This document shows, piece after piece, positions 47,491 to 56,551 of a DNA stretch of 64,000 nucleotides. The notes beneath the pieces were generated by a model. The model was not told the DNA's origin. It did not search any database and was given only the letters and a program-made list of their open reading frames with translations. The stretch is from Gnetum montanum (Eukaryota; Streptophyta; Gnetopsida; Gnetales; Gnetaceae), in the NCBI GenBank assembly GCA_015680685.1, contig MNCI01033529.1, forward strand, positions 592,579-656,578, read 5' to 3'. How positions within the stretch are numbered: position 1 is the stretch's first letter; each line of letters starts with the position of its first letter. A program made the position numbers and the translations under genes.

Positions 47491-48439
47491 GAAAAATATG
47501 AATCAAATGACATAAAATTGCCTTTGGGCTAAATTTTAATTCAAACATATTCATATATTCTTACAATGAAACTATTAAATTATATTTCTTTTCTTAATCC
47601 CTATGGGTAAATTAAGAAAAATAATTTGACATATCATCCTAATTAATCATATTAAATATGATAAAAAATCTTGTGGGAAAAAAATTATCATATTACATAT
47701 TATTAATCACAATTTTTAATATTGTTTATCATATGTGATCCAAAAGCTCTTAGTACATAATTTTGCATAAAGATGTTGTGGCTACTCTCTAATTATACAA
47801 AATTATATAGATCACTTGTATAATTCATATGCGGAAAATGATGCATACATATACAAAAATATCCATAAAATTGATAAATTACCAAATTCAACATGGTAGA
47901 AACATAATTCATTCAATTATTCTAGCCAAAGATGCCTAGGTGGAGGCCAAAGCACCAAAATAAAACCCCATAGAATGACACTAATTCATTGGCTGACATG
48001 AAAAAACACTAGAAATCATAATAACAATGATGAATGCTACATATGCTAGCCAAAATGGAAAAAGCACATACATAATTCACAAAATCCAACTAGCCTTAAG
48101 ATTTCTAATGTTAAACCAAATCATGCTCAACCTTTGAAAAAATTTACATAATAGCAGGCTAATGATGTAGATAGCAAACTATCGCACAAAGAAAACAACT
48201 AGACCAACTTTCCAAAACAACCAAAGAAAATATTCTCATTGCCAAAGTAGTAATGTTTTCTATTTTATAGTTCTACAGTGCACAAGAATGCAACAAAATG
48301 CGAGAGTGAAATCTCTTTCACTAGGTAGAAACTAGAAGTGATCGATATTCCCCAAACTACGAAGTGTAGAAATATTAAAAAAACATTGTTTCCAAATTGC
48401 ATCATTGTTAAAAACTACATCAAGACAGAGATCTACTGT
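47491..48439 (-). other. 5' untranslated part of copia
   Basis: AT-rich region between primer site and gag, with no coding recognised. About 1 kb is long for a copia leader but not exceptional. Confidence 0.6.
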
Positions 48440-48451
48440 GTTTCAATACCA
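48440..48451 (-). other. Primer binding site, initiator-Met type (copia)
   Basis: The minus strand reads TGGTATTGAAAC, two bases inside the LTR. The expected site is TGGTATCAGAGC. Confidence 0.75.
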
Positions 48452-48453
48452 AA

Positions 48454-49031
48454 TGTAAATAAAATAATTGTGTAGAAAATTGGATGGCACAAGTAATCAA
48501 AGTACAGAATGTGAAAGCAAATGGCACTAGAAATACACATGCATAAATAATTGGAAATGCATAATTTTTGAGCTAATGGAACTGACCTCTAGCCATTGAT
48601 GCCTCAGATTAAATTTGGTGTTCTGATTCTTATTTTACATGGGCACTCTACAATGATGGTATATGCAATCTTCAAGTGTCTGTGAAAGGGACCAAAACTG
48701 CAATCCTATTGTGATTCATGATGCATTTGTTCTCCCATCAAGAATGAATTTATGGGCCACGAAATCAGTTACCATAAGATACCTAATGCCAATGTGTAAA
48801 AAATGTATTACTGAATATCAAGACTACCTTGATGCATTAACTAACTCATAAAAACATGTTAGTGGGTATGATGGTCACTTTCATGTGTTAACTAACCCAT
48901 AAAAATGCATTAGTGGGCATGGTGGTCACTTTTATGCATTAACTGACCCATAAAATGTGTTAATGGGCATGGTGGCCACTTTCATGCATTAACTAATCCA
49001 TAAAACACGTTAGTGGGTATCACATGCTACA
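48454..49031 (-). repeat. 5' LTR of copia
   Basis: It is 578 bp, the partner of 42595-43071, with five 53-bp units at about 48770-49025 against three. Repeat number is the main difference between the two copies. Confidence 0.9.
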
Positions 49032-49036
49032 AGTTT

Positions 49037-49725
49037 AGTTCAACTTCAAGGAAAATTAAGAAACTCATAAGGAACATCTTCAAGCTTGGATTGCATAGCA
49101 TGAGTTTTGTTCCAATTAATACTAGAATCATTTTCTCTTAATAATAGAAAACTTGTCATTTGCAAAGTAGCTATTAATAATTTGGCATTTAATGCTAGGT
49201 AAAGATAAATCTTTGATCTTGGATTAAGAGAGACAATCCTTTAGAATATAAATAAAAGCATCAATAGAAAAATTAAAAAGATAATGAGGAAGAGAAGAAC
49301 CTTTCTTTATAGATCTTTGAAGAGTAATAACTACAAAATGACTCTTGTCAATACATACCTTAGTACTAGCATCAGAAAATAATGTTCTAACATGAAAGAT
49401 AAAAGAAGAATCAAGACCTAACTTTTGCAACATACCTAATATAAAAAAGCCTTTGCATAATGTAGTTTAAGAAAACAAATATCGTGATTAGTGTCCATGG
49501 TCCAAGTTATGGTCTTTGCAACTATAGAAATATTATCCAAAATAAGTCTTTTTGTAAAAAAATTGATTTTTTCTTATTTAATTAATTGAGGTAAATACTT
49601 TTAAACTGTTAAAGTAAGAGCCATAGTAACAATCATATAACTAACATTTAACAAAGTCTTCAGTTGCTAATTAGTAATCTTAAATCTATTCCCTAATTTT
49701 GGTATGAGTTTTATTAGATTTGATT
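49037..49725 (-). pseudogene. LINE RT core (LINE-1 relic, right of copia)
   Basis: This is part of a non-LTR retrotransposon. The minus strand reads KRLILDNI, TITWTMDTNHDICFLKLHYAKAF, then LGMLQKLGLDSSFI, VRTLFSDASTKVCIDKSHF and LQRSIKKGSSLPHYLFNFSIDAF (49433-49224). This is the plant LINE RT pattern, with RQGCPL turned to KKGSSL. The active-site F-A-D-D reads F-A-N-D near 49150. The frame ends at the copia target site and continues at 42594. Confidence 0.85.
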
Positions 49726-49734
49726 AATCTCAAA

Positions 49735-50222
49735 CATGCATGAGTGAACTCCAAAATCCTATATGCAATAATAAATTCTCCTATTAAAGAAAATAGTTTG
49801 GCAAACTACTTGCAAGTTTTTGGATAAACATTATGAAGGACTTTCTTCCAAAAATGACTTACCAAAGCTAAGGAATAAAAATAAATGCCTAGAATAGTAA
49901 TAAACTCAAAAGGTTGAGTTCAACTCCAAGGAACATTAAAAAGCTCATAAGGTATATCTTCAAGCTTGCATTACATAGCATGAGTTTTGTTCCAATTAAT
50001 ATCAAAACTAGAGGCTTTATAATAAACTTGGATACAATGAAGAACAATATTCAAGTTTGTTTCTATTTACACTTAATAATTGAAAACTATCATTTGCAAA
50101 GTAGATATTAATAATTTCCCATTGAACACTAGGTAAAGGTGAATTTTGATCATGTCTTGAGTAGTGCTTTAAAATATAACCAAAAAGACTAATAGTAAGA
50201 ATAAAAAGATAGAGAGCAAGAG
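49735..50222 (-). pseudogene. Second LINE RT relic
   Basis: The minus strand covers the FAND active-site region again (near 50100), then NKTHAM, a CKLEDIPYELF-type stretch, LGIYFYSLALVSHFW and LIGEFIIAYRILEFTHA (to about 49740). The segment at 49905-50120 is a diverged copy of 49031-49190. This is therefore a separate LINE copy lying head to tail upstream of the first. Confidence 0.75.
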
Positions 50223-50225
50223 GAC

Positions 50226-52457
50226 TGTAACACCTTAGTGTTTTGAACCTAGGATCTTGGGTTTGTTATTTATTTTCTTATGCTTGGTTCTTAAGCATAA
50301 GGCTATATCTTGATGTAATATGGTCTAATATTGCATTATGATATGACTAATGATAAATTCTAGTGCATTCTAACATCCATATTATACTTATGCTTATGAT
50401 TGCATAACTTGAGATTTGAATCCTTAACTCATTATTTATATTTATTTTTGATACATTGGTATTTTATTTGTGATTGGTATATCATGGTATATTTTCTTGT
50501 AAGTATGTGTACATTATCTTAGAATGCCTAATGTTTTAGTAAGGTTTGAATCTTGAACCTCTTGATAAGTAGATGTGTTTTAGTATGGAACTTGGACCTT
50601 GTTCTTTGTATATTTAGAAATATTATTATTTTGTATTTTCCTTTTTATTATTTCTTAGTATTTGCTAATTTTTGATGAATCTTGTAAAGGACAAGTTGGA
50701 AGGATAATGGTAGCCCATGTAGGTAATTTTATAATTATATGTTATTCATGTTGTATTTTATACTATTTTAAGGTTTCTCGGAATAATTGTAAGAATATGG
50801 TAATGAGACATGTTAAATAGATATTTGAGGTTTATTCTATTTATTTTTTATTTTTTCATGAACATTGGAAACCCATATTAAGTGATATGAGTAGACTATA
50901 ATATTTTCTTAGTGAACTATACCTATTGGTTGACCATTTGAACCCTTTTGTGAATACATGTGACTCAATCTTGGAATTGTCCAAACCCTACCTGTTATGC
51001 CTACAAATATCTTCCAATGGTGGATTTCTTAGCATCAATTATGCATTTCTCTCTCTCTCATTCTCTGACGCATGGTTGTGCATGATGGATCTCTTAACAA
51101 TTTTTAGATCTAAACTTATTCTTACTTGGTGAAGCTTTTCTTTGAGATGATTTTTGAAGGTAGAGAAAATTTTTATTCTTCCATCAAAATTTTTAAGCAC
51201 CTTTTCTTTGGATATTTTGATCTAACCTTGGTTTGTTTGGTGTTTTATTCATAATTTACTCTTTTCTCAGTTTTTTTCTTTGCAATTTGTCTTCTCCATT
51301 CACTTGCATCATCTCATTCCATTGGTAGTAACATTGGTGATATCTACATGCATCTTGCCCAAGTCACAATAGATTTAGAGGCCATGATGAGAGTCATGAT
51401 GGATTTTTGACATGTCTTTTGGAGTAGTAAGAGCTAGAGAACATTTAACATAAATGGTGACATTTGATAGTAGTAGTTAGCTGACACTTTGAACATGTAT
51501 GGACATGTCTATAAGTGTAAAAAGCTAAGTTTATTAACTAACATAGTTTGCAATTTTAGCTACTAATGTGAGATAGAAAGGTCTTTTCATGAAATTAATT
51601 TAGAGGATTCTATCAATGTAGTGGCATACTCCCTTGCTAGTCTTGTCATGGTAAAGTTAATTTAAGGGATTTTGTCGACCATGGTGTGCAACTTGCACCA
51701 ATGAAACCTTAGATGATAGGGACAAGCTAAGAACTTAAGGTAGCTATAGGGTTGATATGATTCATAACATAACACTATAGTTGGTAATTGACATTCATGA
51801 GGATCTCTAAGCCAATAGTTGTATATATATCATGCATGTGGGTTCACCTAGATAAGTGAGATATCACACCAAACAGTTCTTGATGGCTAGTTAATGTTAC
51901 TATCAACCCTATAGTTTTTCTAACATTTGATGTAGTAACTCATGAAATATCACTAGTAATCCAAATCATGAATTAATGGTAGCTAATGAATTAATGGTAA
52001 TGTTAATGATTAAGTTAATTATTATTGATCTAACAATGTGCTTTATAGTATGGAACCCCATCTACTATCTTGATCCAGGTGGTACCAAGATCGTTTCCTC
52101 TATTGTGAAGGTGTTCAAATCCTTCCCACATGTGTTTCATGCACATTATAGTTATGAGGCTTGAATGGAGTTTCTAGATAATAGTGTAGATGTTGGATTA
52201 AAGTATGCAATGGATGGATTGGTGATTAAGAGATGTATTGTAGATAAAGATTTTAAGCATTATTATAGGTTTGGAGCTATGTTATGAATTTGTTAAATGG
52301 TTCATGTGGATATTTTTTTGTATTTTATTTAACCTAATAATTAAAAGAAAATTTATTTGAGATATCAGGGAATCATTTCATAGATGTTATAAAGTTTTTT
52401 CTTTATGGTTTATTCCAGTATGCTTATTGGGTTATAATGTTTCATATTTAGTGTTCA
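50226..52457 (-). repeat. Probable 3' LTR of element G
   Basis: The left end begins TGTAACACCTTAGTG and the right end is TTTAGTGTTCA. The ends are imperfect inverted repeats (TGTAACAC and GTGTT-CA). Beside the right end the minus strand reads GGTAGAGGAA, a suitable polypurine tract, and about 100 bp further begins the chromodomain of G. No retroelement coding lies inside. It could instead be a solo LTR of another element, since no second copy is available. Confidence 0.4.
51976..52164 (+). other. Unrecognised 62-codon open frame
   Basis: After a short repeat (AATTAATGGTA twice) the frame reads VWNPIYYLDPGGTKIVSSIV and FKSFPHVFHAHYSYE, and after one stop MEFLDNSVDVGLKYAMDGLV. It looks protein-like but matches nothing I know. 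It lies inside the putative LTR of G on the opposite strand. Confidence 0.2.
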
Positions 52458-52549
52458 TTCCTCTACCTATAGGAATGACATTAAGTTCAGAAGAGGTGTT
52501 TTGAAAAGTAGATCAGGTAAACAATGAACAAAAGGTAGAAGTGATTTCC

Positions 52550-53700
52550 TACTAAACAAGTTTGGTCTCATGGACTCATACAACATCATCATCTATTTGA
52601 TCCTCCCAATGAACCAAGTACTACTTCCTCTTCACTTCATGAGTGCTAGAAGTTTCTCTCTTATCGAGTACAATTTCCTTCCTCTTTGGTCAAAGATTGG
52701 ACTTATCAATATCCCCCTTCAACTCAATAATTCTACCCCTTAAGGTTCCATCATGTGTTGATTCATGATAATGTACAAGATCTACAATATTAAAAATAAA
52801 GGAAATACCCACATCATTTGGTAAGTCAATTTTAAAAGAATTATCATTGATTTTGTTCATTATCTTAAAAGACCCCATCTTCTTGGTTTTCAATTTTAAG
52901 AAGTTTACACCCCTCAACCTCTTCTTCTTTAAGTGGATCCAAACAAGATCATCAATAGCAAATCTAGACTTCTTGTTACTCTCATTCCTCTTTTGGATTC
53001 TTTCTTTAGCCTTCTTCTCTAGATTTTCTTTGACTTGAGTATGAAGATTCATCATCCCCTTTACAAAGTTTATACTTAATTAAGCTTCAAATGATCTCTT
53101 CCTAATAGCAACATGAAAAGCATTATTATAGAAAAACTTAGAATGATATAATAAGTTCTTCCATCTATTGGGTTATTTTTTAGACAAAATCCTCAAAATA
53201 TTGAGCAAAGAGTTATTGAACACTTTAGTTTGATAATCAGATTGTAGATGATATGCCCTAAAAAATTTCAAATTTATTCCTAAAATATTCCAAAGGGACC
53301 TCCAAAAATAACTAGTAAACTTGAAGTCTCTATCACTGATAATATTCAAAGGAATCCCATGCATCTTCACAACATGTTAAAAAAACAAATTTTGCAATAT
53401 GAGGTGCATCACTCACCTTCTTACATGGAATGAAATGTACCATCTTGAAAAATCTATCCATCACCATAAATATAGCATTTTTTCATTTGTGGTCTTCAAA
53501 ATCTCACTCATAAAGTTCATTGACATACTTTCCCAAGGTCCTCTAGGAATTAAAAAGGATATATAATGTCGATAAACTCACCTTCCTTAAAATTTTGACA
53601 TGTGAAACACTCCTTCATAAGCTTGAAGACTTAAAAAATCATTTCAAACCAAAAATAGTGCCTACCTGCAAGCTCTAATGTCTAATCTCTACGCATGTAG
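52550..53700 (-). pseudogene. Integrase with chromodomain, element G
   Basis: The zinc-binding CFTCQ pair is near 53600. The catalytic core 53370-53173 reads MHGIPLNIISDRDFKF, GINLKFFRAYHLQSDYQTKV, with the middle Asp kept and the Glu of QTE replaced by Lys. The C-terminal domain at 53055-52690 has RFAIDDLVWIHLKKKR and KMGSFKI (GPFKI type). After a stop the frame reads VLDKRETSS, then YLVHWEDQIDDDVV near 52610, matching a chromodomain (Y-L-V-x-W...W). Chromodomains steer integration to marked chromatin. Inactive through stops and the Lys. Confidence 0.8.
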
Positions 53701-53749
53701 CCTATCATGTTACCATAATAGTTTTTAGCCAAAATCTTTCTTCTAAAAT

Positions 53750-55130
53750 CATAATTGGAAATAAAAAACCTTCTTATTCTTAACAAATAATTCATCTAGG
53801 ATGTGATAGTTCCTTCGCTAGTCTACTCTACTCAATAATGGCTCTTTTAGGCTCCTTCAAATCTAACTAAAATTTAAATCATGTTCATACAAATTAGCAA
53901 AATCATTCATACCTTCCACATGAGGTACACTAAAATTTACCACATCCACCCTAGACAATGCTTGAGTCATCACATTATCTTTCTCACTTTTATGCTTAAG
54001 TACATAATTAAACTCATGTTATTATGCCATTCACTTCATGTGTTTGACACTCAACTTATTTTTGGGATTAATAAATTTATGTGCTTTGTCTTAGTTATCA
54101 AAGTGAACTTCTTGGGCATTAAATAATGCCTCTAATGCTTAATTGTTTAAAGAATAACATATAATACCTTCTCATACACACTATATTTCTACCTTAATTC
54201 ATTTAGTTTATCTAAAAAGAAAGCAACAGATCTTCCTTCTTATGAAAACACTCCTCTAGTGATAAGTCCACTTGCATCCACCTCTATCTGAAAAAGCTTC
54301 TAAGACTTTGGTATTGTAAGCACTGATTCACTTGTTATTTTTGCTTTCAAGAAGTTAAATCTTCTTTGGGTTTCATTATCCCACATGAAATATTGATTAT
54401 TCTTAAGTGAAGAAAACATAAGTCATGAAATACCACTAAATTTTTTTATGAACCTTCTATAAAAACATACTAAATCAAGAAATGATCTCACCTCTCCAAC
54501 ATTTTTAGAATTTGACCAATCTCTAATAACCTCTACCTTGGTAGCTTCTACTTAAATTTGATTTTTAGAAATTACATGTCCTAAGTATGTGATTTTCGTT
54601 TTGAAGAAATGAATTTTCTTCATGTTGACAACCAAATGTTCCTTCTCTAATTTAAGACATACAGTTCTCAAATGTTCCAAATACTCCTCCTCATTGGAAA
54701 TATATACCAAAATATAATTAAAGAAGAAACTATAACACTTACCAATCAAATCCTTGAGGACATCATGCATCAATCTCATGAGTGTGGTAGGAGCATTTGT
54801 AAGCCCAAATGGTATCACCAACCACTTAAATCTATTGAGTGTCTTGAAAGTGGTATTCAATTCATCACTAGACCTAATCTAAATTTGATAATATCGACTC
54901 TTCAAATGAAGTTTGCTAAAAATCTTTGCATTAATTGGAACATCAAGGATATTATCCTTTCTTGGAATAGAAAAACTATGCCTCACTATTATCCTATTCA
55001 TAGCTCTTGAATCAATGCACATTCTTCATTTACCATTGTCCTTTTTTGGCATAAAAACTATTGAAACTAGATAAGGAGAGATTGACTTCCTCACAAAGCC
55101 ATTTTCAACTAGCTCCTCTACTTGCCTTTG
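53750..55130 (-). pseudogene. RT and RNase H, element G
   Basis: The frame at 54860-54552 reads FKWLVIPFGLTNAPTTLMRL, the catalytic block FFFNYILVYI (expected Y-F-D-D-I-L-V-Y, both Asp lost), then VNMKKIHFFKTKITYLGHVI. RT N-terminal words (SPCVVS type region, R-M-C-I-D-S-R-A) are near 55060-54990, matching D. RNase H remnants follow (about 54300-54000) and are poorly readable. Confidence 0.75.
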
Positions 55131-55645
55131 TAATTCAATCTTCTGATTTAGTGCCATTTGGTAGGCTCTCTTATTTGAAATGGTAGCATTAGGAATGAAG
55201 TAAATTTGCTATTCCTCATTGGTGGTAGTCCATTTAATTCACACTTAAATACATTAGGAAATTTCTCCTTCAAGTCTAGTACATCTACTAGAATTTATAC
55301 CTACATAACATCATAATTAGAAGTAAGTGTTGATACAATAAAAAATCTAAAAACCTACCTCATCATGTTCCTTAATGGATTTCCTCTCCCATGAAGGCTT
55401 AAGGAAGCTTGAAGTGAGGTTTGCTACACCTCTTTTTCGGCATTCATAGGAATCAACTCATGAATTCTATTTTCTCTTGCTACAATCCACACATTTATTG
55501 CTTCATCAAATTGAGCACCATTATCAAATTCCAAGGCTTTTCAAGTATTATATTAGCATAATTTATGGGATGCGATATCACATGGGCCACGATATCATGT
55601 AAGTGATATCACAGCCATCACGATATTACATCCCACATCGTCCCC

Positions 55646-55671
55646 CGCGATATCACGTACATGATATCGCG
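55646..55671. repeat. Hairpin upstream of the C3 TATA box
   Basis: CGCGATATCA and TGATATCGCG, perfect 10-bp arms around CGTACA. It is part of a cluster of GATATC-type motifs at 55572-55671. It ends 15 bp before the TATA box. Confidence 0.85.
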
Positions 55672-55685
55672 GTGTGCCGTCATAT

Positions 55686-55694
55686 CTATAAATA
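55686..55694 (+). promoter_or_regulatory. TATA box of C3 LTR
   Basis: CTATAAATA in the plus direction, followed by AGAGG. It matches in place and sequence the GCTATAAATAAG box of C1. Transcription would begin near 55720. Confidence 0.7.
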
Positions 55695-56408
55695 AGAGGT
55701 GACTCTCCCTTGTTTTCCATCCTAGGCTAGTAGTGAAACTCTGGCAGTTTTCCCCCTCCAAAGATAGATTAATTTCCATGTGCCCATAGTAGGAACTCCA
55801 AAGTGAACGGATCCTTATTCGAGCAGACATTGTACCTGAACACAAGTTTGTGTACGACAATAAAGACGAACTTCATGGATAAAACTTGCAGTGCATGGAA
55901 TAGGCTAATTAGGATTTTATTTACTGTTATTTATTATTTGCTATTTAAATGATTTATTAGTTATTAAATCTCTCTCAACCCTTCTCTCCTAGTTAAGTAC
56001 CTCAGTATGACCACTTCGAGCACGTGCGTTACGCTTGGTGATCCTAGCAACGATTAGCATTTGGTAACCAAGGTTGCATTAGGTTAGGGTGTGTACAGTA
56101 AGTGGGAATAGATGCTGATGCTAGGTTAATTCAGACTTAGTTAGTTAGTTAGAGTTAGTTAATTAGTCTCTTCACTCTTCACCTCATTAGCATAGGAAAT
56201 AAAACATAAAAACTATAAAAATCATATACCTCAGACTTACTTAACTATACACCATGACAACTACAAGTAAGTCTGGGAAGACAATAAATGATTAACCCTA
56301 AGTGTTCCATGAGGCGTGTAGGCACTTAGTCTGTGATGTTCGACTGGATCATGCATGCTACGCTCGTATTCGTATGGTTGAGTGTAGGGGTACCTCGCCA
56401 CTCATCAT

Positions 56409-56426
56409 TGGCCCCATTGCCAGGGA
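56409..56426 (+). other. Primer binding site, tRNA-Asp type (C3)
   Basis: TGGCCCCATTGCCAGGGA, three changes from the tRNA-Asp type site TGGCGCCGTTGCCGGGGA. It is the best preserved of the three family copies. Confidence 0.8.
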
Positions 56427-56551
56427 CTAAGTGTTTGTGCTAAGTAGAACATAGGATATCACTCACATCGTTGGGAGATTAAATGAACCCTTAGGGTTAA
56501 TTAAACAAAAAATTTATATAACAGTAAAACAACACACTGAAGTAAATCAAG

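Larger units (their letters stand above)
42595..49031 (-). mobile_element. Ty1/copia LTR retrotransposon, complete borders
   Basis: The LTRs are at 42595-43071 and 48454-49031. They begin TGTAAATAAAATAATTG and end ...CATGCTACA. The exact 5-bp target duplication AGTTT lies at 42590-42594 and 49032-49036. The primer site and polypurine tract are in place. Coding order on the minus strand is gag, protease, integrase, RT, RNase H, as in copia. It inserted in a LINE whose sequence joins cleanly once the element is removed. It is broken by stops and frame changes throughout, so it is not able to move. Confidence 0.93.
50226..55565 (-). mobile_element. Element G: chromovirus, 5' part displaced by C3
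   Basis: This minus-strand Ty3/gypsy element has a probable 3' LTR, a chromodomain remnant (52690-52550), integrase (about 53700-52690), RNase H and RT (55130-53750), and the end of protease (55565 to about 55480). C3 inserted at 55565/55566 a few codons before the LGRPW-type protease block (here LEKPW). The remaining protease, gag and 5' LTR should lie beyond the right edge of C3, outside the window. Its protease-RT part closely follows that of element D. Confidence 0.75.
55566..56407 (+). repeat. 5' LTR of C3
   Basis: It is 842 bp. The left border is TGGGATGCGATATC, set by the break in G. The right border is CACTCATCA, one base before the primer site. The last 40 bases (GTTGAGTGTAGGGGTACC) match the C1 LTR in reverse. 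GATATC motifs and a hairpin precede a TATA box. Confidence 0.8.
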
